DNA of 58,548 nucleotides from Candidatus Aminicenantota bacterium. Lineage in GTDB: Bacteria; Acidobacteriota; Aminicenantia; JAMOAD01. The position numbers and the translations under genes are program-made. The DNA is taken from contig JAMOUT010000018.1 of NCBI GenBank assembly GCA_027061995.1, positions 1 to 58,548 on the forward strand. Reading direction: 5' to 3'. Every line of letters starts with the position of its first letter. Position 1 is the stretch's first letter. Shown one piece after another: positions 44,997 through 54,733 of this stretch. The notes under the pieces are model-generated. The model did not search any database, had not been told where the DNA came from, and was given only the letters and a program-made list of their open reading frames with translations.

Positions 44997-46484
44997 ATGA
45001 GAGTGAAAAAAATAGTGATGTTTTTCAGTTTTTTTCTACTTATTAGTATTGTTTTATTTTCAATGAACTTTAAAGTCAACTCTGAAGAAGCCAGAAATTT
45101 TGCAAATAATTGGATAAGTTATCAGGTAAGTTCATTAAAAACATATGGTGTTCAAGGGTTAAGATGGAAAATAATTTCTATGCAAGAGGTTAAACAGGGG
45201 AATGAAATTCTCGCTTATAATTTTTCCCTATATCCGAATGGTCATGTTCTTGTTTCCGCATATAAATATCTCCCCCCTGTAAAAATATATTCATATACAA
45301 GTTCTCTTGAAAATAGTGAGCTTATTCTTTTGATAAAATCAATTTTTTCAAAAACGGTTAAAAAGATGAGAACGATTAGCGAGAATGAAGTTTTAAAAAT
45401 CGCTAAAGATAATATAGATAGTTGGAAAAGATTTAATAAAAGAATGGCTATGGGACTTCCCCTTACGGTTACAATTAAAGGACCGATAGTCCAGACAAGG
45501 TGGAATCAGAATAACCCGTATAATAAATATTCCCCTGTTGTGAACGGGAGTAGAAGTTATGCGGGATGTGTTGCTACATCATTTTCACAAATTATGAAAT
45601 ATTGGAATTATCCTCCGAGAGGTGTGGGTTCACACTCTTATACAACGGATACTCATCATATAAATGTTTCTGCGAATTTTAATCATGATTATTATTGGAA
45701 TAAAATGCCGAATAGTATAGATGCGGCAAGTCCGGCTTCGCAAATTGATGCTGTGTCAAAATTAATTTTTGATGTCGGAGTTGCGGTCAATATGGATTTC
45801 ACTCCGACCGGTTCGGGAGCTTACCCGTCCATAATGGTTAGAAATATGCCAAGATATTTTAAATATTCATCAAACATTAAATATGATGAATACTCAAATT
45901 ATAATAATTTGGATGCATGGTTTAGGGTTGTTAAAGCTGAAATTGACAAAAACAGACCTGTAAACCTTGCCATATATTCCGAAGATAGCGGACATTCTGT
46001 TGTTGTTGACGGATATAAGATAGATGGAAAAGATAACTATTTTCACATAAATATGGGTTGGAGTGGTTCTTATGACGGATATTATAAGCCTGATAGAATA
46101 AATAATTTTCGTAAAATAGAGTGGGAAAATGCAGTTTTAAGTATTTATCCTTCCGAATTACCCAATGCTCCGAAACCACCTGTTAATATAGCAATTCAAA
46201 GAACTGCGAGAAATTTTCTTTTATATAGCCTCTATTATGATATAATTACTTGGGGAGCAAGTCCTACGGGAGATTCCAAGTTGAAAGAATACAGAGTTTA
46301 TGAGAAAACATTTAATGATAAGGGTGATTATACGGAAAGGATAGTTGCTACGGTTGCAATTGGTAAAATGAAATCCTTAATGATTCCGAGAGGTGTTAAA
46401 AAGGATAAGATAGGTTATACGGTAACTGCGGTAGGGAAAAATGGGATAGAGAGCAAAAAACCTGATTATAAGATTGTTCAATAG
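44997..46484 (+). CDS. Secreted C10-family cysteine peptidase (streptopain-like)
   Basis: A 495-aa exported zymogen-type peptidase. Signal peptide about 1-22; propeptide-like region to about 150 with EEARNFANNWISYQV. Catalytic Cys191 in SYAGCVATSFSQIMKYW and His333 in SGHSVVVDGY are in canonical C10 contexts; FHINMGWSGSYDGYY follows. A C-terminal fibronectin-like segment (about 405-495) may help substrate binding. Start chosen at 44997 because AAGGAGG lies 7 bases upstream and a consensus promoter precedes it. It degrades extracellular protein. A barrel protein follows 9 bases later. Confidence 0.9.
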   Translation: MRVKKIVMFFSFFLLISIVLFSMNFKVNSEEARNFANNWISYQVSSLKTYGVQGLRWKIISMQEVKQGNEILAYNFSLYPNGHVLVSAYKYLPPVKIYSYTSSLENSELILLIKSIFSKTVKKMRTISENEVLKIAKDNIDSWKRFNKRMAMGLPLTVTIKGPIVQTRWNQNNPYNKYSPVVNGSRSYAGCVATSFSQIMKYWNYPPRGVGSHSYTTDTHHINVSANFNHDYYWNKMPNSIDAASPASQIDAVSKLIFDVGVAVNMDFTPTGSGAYPSIMVRNMPRYFKYSSNIKYDEYSNYNNLDAWFRVVKAEIDKNRPVNLAIYSEDSGHSVVVDGYKIDGKDNYFHINMGWSGSYDGYYKPDRINNFRKIEWENAVLSIYPSELPNAPKPPVNIAIQRTARNFLLYSLYYDIITWGASPTGDSKLKEYRVYEKTFNDKGDYTERIVATVAIGKMKSLMIPRGVKKDKIGYTVTAVGKNGIESKKPDYKIVQ

Positions 46485-46493
46485 GAGGAGAAA

Positions 46494-47444
46494 ATGAGAT
46501 TAAAAAACATATTATTAATAACTTTTATTACTATATTTTCGGTATCGTTTTCCATGGCAAAAGTCGAATTTAATTTTTCTTACGGTTTATCAAAACCTAA
46601 TCTCGGAGATATGAGTTATCTTTACTCGGCTCAAAATGATGAGATAACAAACCTTAAAAATCAAGGATTTACGACTGTAACAGACTTTAAATTTACAACT
46701 CCCGATTATTTCAAGAATTTCGGAGGTGAGTTAAAGTTCGCAATCTCAAATTCCTTATGGATGGGGATTGAATATACGAACATGAGTGTGAATCATACGC
46801 AAAGAGGTAATTGGGAATTAAATAAACAAGAGAATTTCATAACGGAAAATATTACCGCTAACATTGAAAAATTTTCAACAGAATTTAAGGCGAATATAGT
46901 GGGGGTGAATTTGTATTGGAAATATAGCCTTTCTTCATTTGTTGAGATTGAGGCGGGTGTAGGAGTTTCCTATCTTATGATGAAAGATAATAATAGTTAT
47001 TCTTCAGTGATAAATGATAAAGTATCATATGGGCAGGAGTATGCGAATAATAATATTAAAATTACTCAAAGCGGCTCCATGAGCGTTAATACATTCGGAG
47101 GAAAAGCGGGATTAAGATTAAATCTAAAAATTTTAAAAAGTTCGGGAATTTTTGCCGGAGTGTATTATACATATTATTCATCTAAGAATCTGAATGGATA
47201 TTTCAGATATACGGCTACAACCACTTTTAAATCATCTTTTGATGAAAGTGAATATACCAATAGTATTACATATAATGGCGATGGTGATTATCATGTGATA
47301 ATAAGAAAAGGGGTTGGCTCGGATATAAAATATCTTAGACCTGAAGTAAAACCGACAACACCAGGATCAGAAACTGATGAAGGCACCGTTAAATCAAATT
47401 TTTCAGGGATGAGAGTTCTCTTAGGAGTATTTTTCAGATTATAA
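46494..47444 (+). CDS. Outer-membrane beta-barrel-like protein
   Basis: A 316-aa exported protein: signal peptide about 1-22 (ending FSMA), then alternating strand-like stretches (KVEFNFSYGL, WMGIEYTNMSVNH, NIVGVNLYWKYSL, FVEIEAGVGVSYLM, GIFAGVYYTYYSS) and a C-terminal strand LLGVFFRL ending in an aromatic/hydrophobic pattern typical of barrel proteins. SD AGGAGG. Nine bases separate it from the C10 peptidase gene, implying joint expression; it could act as its outer-membrane partner, but that is inference. Confidence 0.6.
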   Translation: MRLKNILLITFITIFSVSFSMAKVEFNFSYGLSKPNLGDMSYLYSAQNDEITNLKNQGFTTVTDFKFTTPDYFKNFGGELKFAISNSLWMGIEYTNMSVNHTQRGNWELNKQENFITENITANIEKFSTEFKANIVGVNLYWKYSLSSFVEIEAGVGVSYLMMKDNNSYSSVINDKVSYGQEYANNNIKITQSGSMSVNTFGGKAGLRLNLKILKSSGIFAGVYYTYYSSKNLNGYFRYTATTTFKSSFDESEYTNSITYNGDGDYHVIIRKGVGSDIKYLRPEVKPTTPGSETDEGTVKSNFSGMRVLLGVFFRL

Positions 47445-47457
47445 TATCTGTTTTAGA

Positions 47458-48360
47458 TTAGATATTCCGAAAGAATCTTAAAAACTCAGCTGGAATTTCA
47501 GTTTTAAAGCAAAATATCTGTTTTTTTACGGGATGAATTAATCTTATCTCTTTGGCATGTAGAGCGAGTCTATTAAAATATTTCTTAGCGCTGCTTCCAT
47601 AAAGTTGATCTCCTATTATAGGTTTTCCGCTTTCAAAAAAATGAACTCTTATCTGATGAGTTCTTCCTGTTTTCGGCATTGCTTCAACAAGAGAAAATCC
47701 TTTTTTCTCAAAAATAACTTTATAATAAGTTAACGCCTCTCTGCTTTTATTTGTTCTGCGAGATATTTTTTTTCGGTTTTTAATACTTCTTCCTATGGAA
47801 AAATTGATTTTTCCCGCATTATTGTTAAATATACCTTTTGTTATCAGGATATATTTTTTTTGAATTATTCTTCGGGAAAATTGTTTCTGAAGTTCAAGAT
47901 ATGTTTTATTATCTTTTGCTATTACCATGATTCCCGAAGTATCTTTATCAAGTCTATGGACTATCCCTGGTCTTTTCTCCCCCCCCACACCGGCTATTTC
48001 AGGCCTTAACGATAAAAGAGCGTTTACCAATGTTCCCGAATAATTTCCCGCTCCCGGATGCACAACCATACCCTCTTTTTTATTAATAACCATGATATTC
48101 GAATCTTCGTAAATTATATCAATTTCGATATTTTCCGGAATAATCGTATCTATCTTTTTATCTGGAATAATTAATGAAATGGAATCATTGGGTTTTAATT
48201 CATAACCGGGTTTTATAGTAGGTTTACCATTTATTGTTAACAGTCCCTCTTTTATATACTTTTTTATCTCCGACCTGCTTATATCCTCTAATTTAGAAGC
48301 TATAAAGATATCAACTCTTACATGATTTCCGTCTGAAATTAATTCAATCTTTTTTACCAT
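47458..48360 (-). CDS. RluD-like 23S rRNA pseudouridine synthase
   Basis: A 300-aa RluA-family enzyme: N-terminal S4 domain (DISRSEIKKYIKEGLLTINGK) and catalytic domain with HRLDKDTSGIMVIAK, where the Asp of RLD is the nucleophile, plus PKTGRTHQIRVHF and GDQLYG. RluD/RluC-type synthases modify 23S rRNA. The exact target cannot be read. The upstream DUF4105 gene lies 43 bases away in the same direction. Confidence 0.9.
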   Translation of the reverse strand: MVKKIELISDGNHVRVDIFIASKLEDISRSEIKKYIKEGLLTINGKPTIKPGYELKPNDSISLIIPDKKIDTIIPENIEIDIIYEDSNIMVINKKEGMVVHPGAGNYSGTLVNALLSLRPEIAGVGGEKRPGIVHRLDKDTSGIMVIAKDNKTYLELQKQFSRRIIQKKYILITKGIFNNNAGKINFSIGRSIKNRKKISRRTNKSREALTYYKVIFEKKGFSLVEAMPKTGRTHQIRVHFFESGKPIIGDQLYGSSAKKYFNRLALHAKEIRLIHPVKKQIFCFKTEIPAEFLRFFRNI

Positions 48361-48403
48361 TATCCGATATTTTATATTGAATATTATTTATTTTCAATTG
48401 TTA

Positions 48404-50224
48404 TTATTTAAAAAAAATGTCAATAGGAAATACTATACCTGAATTATAAATAATATGGTGTTTTCTGGTATTGTAAAAAACAATCTTTTTATATCTTACT
48501 TCTGAAAACAGTGCTATATTCGAACTTTTTGAAAATAGAAAATTTAATCTTACCCCCATATTAAAATTCTTAATTAAATTGTTAGAAAAATCATATTTTA
48601 TAGAAAATCTTAATTCATTATCATAATAATAACCGAGATTCGTTTTTCCTTCAAGTTCAAATTGATAATTAAGATGGGTTTCATGAGAATTATTATGTTT
48701 ATAATGTGAATATCCCAATCCGAAATGTAGATTAATATAGCGGAGAAAATCGTTTGTCTCAAGAAAATTAATTATATATTCTCCGGTAAGAATATTGTTT
48801 TCATAAATCCCCCGTTCCGCATCAATTATTTTATTATTTAATAATTTAAAACCGAAACCAAAATTCAGAAATTTTGAATAATTCATTTTATCCGATTTAT
48901 AAACCTTATTAAAGTTAAATAAACAGCTTTCTGATATTATCTTTCTATTATTAATTATTTTTTTAAATGATAACATCTTTATTCTTGTATTATGATTAAG
49001 AGAGAAAAGGCTGTGATCTCCCATCTCTTGATATAAAAGTATATAATTCATATACGGAAGTATGAATTTATTATAAGATATAGCTCCAATCTCTACCAAT
49101 GAAAGAGAGGGTTTAACGGATTCCCTTTTCCTTAGTAATATTGTTTCTCTTATTTGTGAATTTATGATGCTCTTTTCTATTCGGGCTGGTTTTGCAATTC
49201 TACCTCTTAATTTTAAAATTAATTCGGTAAGTTTTATCATGGTATCTGAGTTTGTTTTTTTATATTTTATTTTATCTTTTGATAATTTGTTTTTAATAAT
49301 TTTTTTATAGGCAAAGTATTTTTCAATATCTTTGGAATATAAAAAAAAACGATAAATATCGGATAAAAATCTGGTTTTATCAATAATATTATTTATTTGT
49401 TCGGAGAAAAGAAGAAAATGGTTAAATAAGATTTCATACTCTTTATCAGTTAGTGGATATCCCGATAATATATCAGATAATCTTTTTTTTAGGCCGAAAG
49501 ATTTTTTTTCACCCTCTTTTTCAATTATAGCATTAAGTTCTTTTATTATACTATCTCTTTTTTGTTTCGAGTTTTTAAAAATTGAACTCATACTATAATA
49601 TTCGGGATAATAAAACTTAACAATCCCTTTTAAATAAAATTTTCTTCCTATATTTAAAGGTAAATCAAGAAAATCGGAATCTTTTATCTTTTGTTTTTTA
49701 TCAAGGGCTGAATTTATCAATTTAATCATAAAACTTGAGCAGTTTCTATTAATAAAATAGTATCTTTTTTTAGTTTTGGCTTTTCCGAATTTATCAAGTT
49801 CATTAAGGATTATTCTGATTTGTTTTTTATTAAAATTGAAAATAAGTCTGTATATATCTCTGTTTTCCGATACTGTATTTCTTGCAACCATTTGATAAAG
49901 AGTCTCCTCTTGAATAATTGTTTTATATGCACCAACCAATCCCTTAAAGGAGTATAATAATGTGCTTATTCCGTTTCTTTCATCCTCCCCGCTATTTGCA
50001 ACAAATCCTATAACCCTTGATAATCCGTTTATATCATTTTTCTCTTTTATCAAAAGATACATGTGTCCTGCTATTGATGCAACCGACACATTTGAAGGTG
50101 CCGCAACAAGAAGTTCAATATGCTCAATATTATTAATATCAATATTATTAAAAGTTTTGGAAGTTGGTAATAATATTGTTACGCCAATGACAAGTAGAAA
50201 TAAAACATATGATAATCTCTTCAT
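48404..50224 (-). CDS. DUF4105-like protein with C-terminal barrel-like region
   Basis: A 606-aa exported protein (signal peptide about 1-22). The first half contains PSNVSVASIAGHMYLLI, GFVANSGEDERNG and RYYFINRNCSSFMIKLIN, the pattern of DUF4105-type membrane/envelope proteins, with a conserved Cys at the NCSSF. The second half (about 360-606) has repeated amphipathic strands (INLHFGLGYSHYKH, FSIKYDFSNNLI, LNFLFSKSSNIALFSEV) and may form a beta-barrel. No catalytic assignment is made. No ribosome site of note; gap upstream of 55 bases to the next gene. Confidence 0.65.
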   Translation of the reverse strand: MKRLSYVLFLLVIGVTILLPTSKTFNNIDINNIEHIELLVAAPSNVSVASIAGHMYLLIKEKNDINGLSRVIGFVANSGEDERNGISTLLYSFKGLVGAYKTIIQEETLYQMVARNTVSENRDIYRLIFNFNKKQIRIILNELDKFGKAKTKKRYYFINRNCSSFMIKLINSALDKKQKIKDSDFLDLPLNIGRKFYLKGIVKFYYPEYYSMSSIFKNSKQKRDSIIKELNAIIEKEGEKKSFGLKKRLSDILSGYPLTDKEYEILFNHFLLFSEQINNIIDKTRFLSDIYRFFLYSKDIEKYFAYKKIIKNKLSKDKIKYKKTNSDTMIKLTELILKLRGRIAKPARIEKSIINSQIRETILLRKRESVKPSLSLVEIGAISYNKFILPYMNYILLYQEMGDHSLFSLNHNTRIKMLSFKKIINNRKIISESCLFNFNKVYKSDKMNYSKFLNFGFGFKLLNNKIIDAERGIYENNILTGEYIINFLETNDFLRYINLHFGLGYSHYKHNNSHETHLNYQFELEGKTNLGYYYDNELRFSIKYDFSNNLIKNFNMGVRLNFLFSKSSNIALFSEVRYKKIVFYNTRKHHIIYNSGIVFPIDIFFK

Positions 50225-50279
50225 AAAATAATAATTAGCAATTATTTTGTTCGATTAAATGATAATCGGATAAAATTTA

Positions 50280-50870
50280 TTATTCTGTTAAAATCTTGGA
50301 AAGACAAACTATATCTTTGAAAGATATCTCTTTATTATCTTTTGTTTTATCTTTAAACCATTTTTTTATTATTTTAAGTTTTTCCGAATTAAACCTATTT
50401 TCACTCATAGCTTTGTTTTTTAGTGATTCAGATATTATTTTCATGGATTTTACAGCTTCATTATTATTTTTCAAAGATTTATTAACATCAATCTCCCCTT
50501 TGGTTACAAGTTTACTTATTTCTGATTTAACCTCTTCATTTGTAAGGCTATACATCCTTGCTATTATTTCAAGATTAGGTGTTAAAGCTGTGGGCGAGGT
50601 AATCTCATTTAAAAGAGCTGCCATCTCCTTTTTCTCTTTATCTTTATCCTTACTTTTTGAAATTGATTGACTTATTTTTGTGCTTGCAAAACCTCCAAAT
50701 GCCGCAACAATCAAAGTAACAACCGCAACAGCAACAACAAGGGTAACAAAAATTTCTCCGGTTGATTCCCCTATGGCTTTACCACTCGCTTCTCCGCTTT
50801 GTTCTCCCGTCCATCCGTAAAGGGTGAAAATAAAAGTAAAAATTAAAATAAAAGAGATTAATTTCTTCAT
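50280..50870 (-). CDS. Exported glycine-zipper membrane protein, function unknown
   Basis: A 196-aa protein; ATG at 50870 is preferred over the longer frame because GGAGG lies 7 bases before it. Residues 1-19 form a signal peptide or anchor. Gly at 22, 26, 30, 34 and 38 are spaced exactly four apart (TGEQSGEASGKAIGESTGE), then a hydrophobic span at about 40-60 ending AAFGGFAS, then a Lys/Glu-rich helical tail. Such GxxxG repeats pack helices in membranes. No family recognised. A strong promoter is at 50910-50938. Confidence 0.6.
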   Translation of the reverse strand: MKKLISFILIFTFIFTLYGWTGEQSGEASGKAIGESTGEIFVTLVVAVAVVTLIVAAFGGFASTKISQSISKSKDKDKEKKEMAALLNEITSPTALTPNLEIIARMYSLTNEEVKSEISKLVTKGEIDVNKSLKNNNEAVKSMKIISESLKNKAMSENRFNSEKLKIIKKWFKDKTKDNKEISFKDIVCLSKILTE

Positions 50871-50909
50871 TTTAATCCTCCTTACTATTTTAATCATATA
50901 TTATAATAT

Positions 50910-50938
50910 AATATATAATGGTTGCTTTTAATTGTCAA
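50910..50938 (-). promoter_or_regulatory. Promoter of the glycine-zipper protein gene
   Basis: Minus-strand TTGACA (50933-50938) and TATATT (50910-50915), 17-bp spacing, about 40 bases before the ATG at 50870. Confidence 0.65.
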
Positions 50939-51263
50939 GTCTTTGTCAGAAACCCGCGTCATCGAATAAAAATGGTGGCAATGGTGGAAAAGTCCGAAAA
51001 ATATTATCAGATACAGCAGTATCCCGAATAAAATTACAACGATGAGTAGTAGAGTGGATATTTCATTCTCCGAGGCTGTTTCCACGATTGTAATATTCAG
51101 CAGGTATAGTATATGATAATAAGATTTAATCTTGTGTATATGCACAAACAGACTATGGGAAATTGTTTTAAAAAATTTATTGTTTATACTGTATCCGTAT
51201 AAAAATATAAACGATTAAGTATTTTAAAAAGGAACAAAATTTATCCTGTTTCGTATTATTCTT
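50939..51263. other. Divergent intergenic region before the ABC operon
   Basis: A+T-rich sequence. A minus-strand ORF (50894-51145, GTG start, 83 codons) contains one hydrophobic stretch ending FFGLFHHCHHF, but it has no ribosome site and its end overlaps the promoter of the glycine-zipper gene, so it is doubtful. TATTAT at 51254-51259 lies just before the ABC ATG. Confidence 0.4.
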
Positions 51264-52190
51264 ATGATGAATATCGTTTTGCAAATAGAAAATCTCAGCT
51301 TCAAATACGGAAAATTAAAAGCGCTTGATAATATATCGATAAATTTGGAACCCGGAGTTTACGGTCTTCTTGGTCCGAACGGAGCGGGAAAATCAACTTT
51401 AATAAAAACTATTCTCGGTTTTCTGAAACCTTATGCGGGAACAGGGAAAATTTTAAATTATGATTTAAAAGATGTTAGAGAGATTAGAAAAAGGATAGGT
51501 TATATGCCCGAGAATGATTCTATGATAGCAGGCCTTGACGGGGTAACTTTTGTATCATATCTTGCCGAGTTAAGCGGAATTTCTCCCGACAAAGCTAAAA
51601 AAAGAGCGCATGATGTTCTCTTTTTTGTCGGACTTGAAGAGGAGAGATATAGAAAAACAGAGCAATATTCTTCGGGAATGAAACAAAAACTAAAACTTGC
51701 TCAGGCTATTGTTCATTCCCCCGAACTCCTCCTGCTTGATGAACCAACTTCCGGAATGGACCCTCAAGGAAGGAAAGATTTGATAAAACTTATAAAAACA
51801 ATATCGGAAGAGGAGAATATTACGATTATATATTCATCTCACCTTCTTGCTGATATTGAAGAGGCTTGTGAGAAAGTTATAATAATGAACAAAGGCAAAA
51901 TCCTTACTGTTGACAGTATAGAAAATCTAAAGAAGAGAGATTATAATTCATACGAATTAAAACTAAAGAATAATATTGATAATTTCTTAATAAAGATAAA
52001 AGATTTGGGAATGAAGTATGATTTGAATAGCAAAGGGATATATACTCTTATAGTCCCTAAGGATTTTCCCGTAAAAGAGTTATTTAAGATTGCTTATAAT
52101 GAAGGAACTCAAATCAGGTATTTTAAAAACAGGAGATCGACTCTTGAACAAAAGTTTTTGAAATTGATAGGGGAAACCAATGGGAATTAG
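51264..52190 (+). CDS. ABC transporter ATPase (first of ABC-2 set)
   Basis: A 308-aa ATPase. Walker A GPNGAGKST at 37-45, signature-like YSSGMKQKL, Walker B LLLLDEPTSGMDP and H-loop SSHLLADIEE. A C-terminal extension of about 85 residues is as in NatA/GldA-type ABC-2 exporters. Two ATGs stand at 51264 and 51267; no SD is visible and TATTAT lies about 5 bases upstream, suggesting a leaderless start. It overlaps the permease gene by 11 bases. Confidence 0.9.
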   Translation: MMNIVLQIENLSFKYGKLKALDNISINLEPGVYGLLGPNGAGKSTLIKTILGFLKPYAGTGKILNYDLKDVREIRKRIGYMPENDSMIAGLDGVTFVSYLAELSGISPDKAKKRAHDVLFFVGLEEERYRKTEQYSSGMKQKLKLAQAIVHSPELLLLDEPTSGMDPQGRKDLIKLIKTISEEENITIIYSSHLLADIEEACEKVIIMNKGKILTVDSIENLKKRDYNSYELKLKNNIDNFLIKIKDLGMKYDLNSKGIYTLIVPKDFPVKELFKIAYNEGTQIRYFKNRRSTLEQKFLKLIGETNGN

Positions 52191-53025
52191 AAGATATAAA
52201 ATTTTTGATAAAGATATTAACGACAGAAAGAATAAACTATTGTGGGTTCCTATTTTAATCAGAGGTATAAAAGATGTGTTTAAGAAAAGATTCGGCAAAC
52301 TTTTATTCTCATTCTCCCTTCTTCCCCTGATATCTTTTATTGTTCCCCTTTATATTACGGTCAGACCCGAACTAAAATATATGTTAAGAAGAATAAAATT
52401 CTTGGCGAATGATTCTTCATTTTTTTATGCTTTTTTCACGAATAATCTTCTGATATTCATATTACTTATCCTATCGATTTTCACGGGGGCGGAACTTATT
52501 TCGCGAGATTTTAAATCGAATGCGATTCCCCTTTATTTTGCGAGACCTATTACGAAAATAGATTATATTAAAGGAAAACTTTCAATAATTCTTTTATATC
52601 TCTTATCATTTTCATTGATTCCCGGCTTATTATTGATTATTTTTAAACTACTTTTTTCAGGACAATTAGTGAGTTTTCATATTTTTATTGCTTCTATTTT
52701 GTATCCTATAATTGTAGCACTGTTTTTCTCTTCATATACCCTTCTAATATCATCTTTAAGTAATAATGAAAAATTTGTTAAAATAGCGATATTCTTTATC
52801 TATTTACTATCGGATATTGTTTTTCGTATCATTCATAATATAATAAAAAACAGTTATATCGGTTTAATTTCAATAAGGGTAAATATTAAAAATTTCGCAT
52901 CCGCTGTTTTCGGAACTCAATCTAATTTTAATTTTTCGGGTTGGTATTCAGGTGCTTTTTTGGTTTTGCTGACAGGTATATTTATTTATATTTTATATAA
53001 AAGGATAGATAGGGTGAGTAATTAA
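52180..53025 (+). CDS. ABC-2 type permease (first)
   Basis: A 281-aa membrane protein with about six hydrophobic spans; the segment LIFILLILSIFTGAELISRDFKSNAIPLYFARPITKIDYIKGK is the ABC-2 permease hallmark (TLxLxxxRPxxRxxxLxGK). It pairs with the preceding ATPase. SD GGGGA lies within the end of the ATPase gene. Cargo unknown. Confidence 0.85.
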   Translation: MGIRRYKIFDKDINDRKNKLLWVPILIRGIKDVFKKRFGKLLFSFSLLPLISFIVPLYITVRPELKYMLRRIKFLANDSSFFYAFFTNNLLIFILLILSIFTGAELISRDFKSNAIPLYFARPITKIDYIKGKLSIILLYLLSFSLIPGLLLIIFKLLFSGQLVSFHIFIASILYPIIVALFFSSYTLLISSLSNNEKFVKIAIFFIYLLSDIVFRIIHNIIKNSYIGLISIRVNIKNFASAVFGTQSNFNFSGWYSGAFLVLLTGIFIYILYKRIDRVSN

Positions 53026-53026
53026 A

Positions 53027-53950
53027 ATGGGAGTTATAAAAGCTGTAAATCTGTCAAAATGGTATGGTAATGTCCTCGGGATTAGTGAAGTATCCGTTGA
53101 TATAAATAAAGGAGTTGTGGGGCTACTTGGTCCAAATGGAGCGGGTAAATCAACTTTTCTTAAAATTCTTGCTGGTATGTTAAAACCAAATCTCGGAAAG
53201 ATAATGATAAAAGGGAAAAATATTCTTAAAGACAGGGAATTATATAAAATAATAGGATATTGTCCTGAAACAGATTCCTTTTATATGGAGATGACAGGAT
53301 TTGAGTTTATTTTTTCACTTCTGAAATTATATGGATTTTCAAAGAACGAAAGTAAAATACTTGCGGAAGCAGCGATTGAAAAAGTGGGATTAATTGCAAG
53401 GATGAATGATTCTGTTACAACTTACAGCCTTGGGATGAGGCAAAGGTTAAAATTCGCTCAAAGCATTGCTCATGAGCCTGAGATAATGATTTTTGACGAG
53501 CCTTTAAGAGGGATAGATCCATTGTGGAAATCAAAACTAATTGATTTGATAAAAGAGTTCAAAGAAAACGGTAAAACAATCATAGTATCTTCCCATATTT
53601 TACCGGAGATTGAATCCATCACGGAAAATATAATTTTGATTCATCAGGGGAAAATATTTGCCGAAGGAAATATCCATTATATAAGAGATCTTATAGATAC
53701 GCATCCTCACATGATTTCAATAATCTCAAAAGATAATAGAGAGTTGGCTTCAGTTTTGATAAAAGAGAACTTTGTGAGTGATATAAGTTTTAAAGAGAAG
53801 AAAATAATAGTTAAAACCGATAATCGGGAACTGTTTTATAATCATTTTATGAGATATATCGCTGAAAACAATATTGAGATATTTGAACTTACTTCCCCCG
53901 ATGATAATTTGCAAGCTGTCTTTGATTATCTTGTTGGAGCAAAAAGATGA
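53027..53950 (+). CDS. ABC transporter ATPase (second of ABC-2 set)
   Basis: A 307-aa ATPase paralogous to that at 51264. Walker A GPNGAGKST at 35-43, signature YSLGMRQRL, Walker B IMIFDEPLRGIDP (note Arg-Gly-Ile instead of the usual Ser-Gly), H-loop SSHILPEIES. One base separates it from the first permease stop; GGTGAG is the ribosome site. It overlaps the second permease by four bases. Confidence 0.9.
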   Translation: MGVIKAVNLSKWYGNVLGISEVSVDINKGVVGLLGPNGAGKSTFLKILAGMLKPNLGKIMIKGKNILKDRELYKIIGYCPETDSFYMEMTGFEFIFSLLKLYGFSKNESKILAEAAIEKVGLIARMNDSVTTYSLGMRQRLKFAQSIAHEPEIMIFDEPLRGIDPLWKSKLIDLIKEFKENGKTIIVSSHILPEIESITENIILIHQGKIFAEGNIHYIRDLIDTHPHMISIISKDNRELASVLIKENFVSDISFKEKKIIVKTDNRELFYNHFMRYIAENNIEIFELTSPDDNLQAVFDYLVGAKR

Positions 53951-54723
53951 GTTTTATAAAAGGATTAAAAGAGATATATCTTTTATTTATAAAGATAGGG
54001 ATAAGAAAAAAAAGAACAATCCTGTTAACACTGTTGAGTTTTACCCCTGTTTTATTATTATTAATAGCCAAGATCATAGAGATTACAAAACCCCATTCAA
54101 GTATCTCCGCTTCTCATCTGTATTCAAATATAATCGTAGCTTTTTATATCCAATTTATAATAGGGATTCTGTCTATTTTCTATGGTTCATCGGTAATAGA
54201 TGAAGAGGTTGAGGGTAAAACTCTGATTTATTTATTTTCCAAACCTATTTCAAAATCTTCGATTATTCTCGGCAAATTTTTATCTTATATATCAATAATT
54301 GTCATAACAATAATGTCCGGATTGATAATATCTTTTATTATCGCTTATATTAACGCATATATCAGTCATAAGATAATTATTATGTTTTTTAAATATATGA
54401 TTGCATCATTTTTCGCCATTATGGCTTATACATCCCTTTTTACAATGTTGGCGACATTTTTTAAAAGAACAGCTATAGTCGGACTATTATTCATATTCGG
54501 TTGGGAATCCATCATAAATTATATGCCGGGGAAAACTCAAAAATTAACCATAATTCATTATGTTAAATCTCTGATTCCTCAAACAGCGGTAAATAGGAAT
54601 TTCCTGTTATTTCATCTTGAACCTTCCTCAGCTCTAACCGCTATTATTGTTCTGTCTCTAATATCAATCATCTCGTTAATCATAGGAATTTGGGTTTTTA
54701 AGTATAAGGAATATATAATATAG
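53947..54723 (+). CDS. ABC-2 type permease (second)
   Basis: A 258-aa protein with about six hydrophobic spans. IGILSIFYGSSVIDEEVEGKTLIYLFSKPISKSSIILGKFLSYI is the ABC-2 permease signature. With the first three genes it forms two ATPase/permease pairs in one operon, likely a heteromeric exporter for lipid, polysaccharide or protein; the cargo is not shown by the sequence. Confidence 0.85.
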   Translation: MSFIKGLKEIYLLFIKIGIRKKRTILLTLLSFTPVLLLLIAKIIEITKPHSSISASHLYSNIIVAFYIQFIIGILSIFYGSSVIDEEVEGKTLIYLFSKPISKSSIILGKFLSYISIIVITIMSGLIISFIIAYINAYISHKIIIMFFKYMIASFFAIMAYTSLFTMLATFFKRTAIVGLLFIFGWESIINYMPGKTQKLTIIHYVKSLIPQTAVNRNFLLFHLEPSSALTAIIVLSLISIISLIIGIWVFKYKEYII

Positions 54724-54733
54724 TGATTTATAC

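Noticed and set aside
47435-47454. Terminator hairpin CAGAT-TATAAT-ATCTG after the barrel protein
   Set aside because: Only five base pairs, overlapping the stop codon, with just four T residues.
50894-51145. 83-codon minus-strand ORF with one hydrophobic stretch
   Set aside because: GTG start without a ribosome site, and its last codons coincide with the promoter of the next gene.
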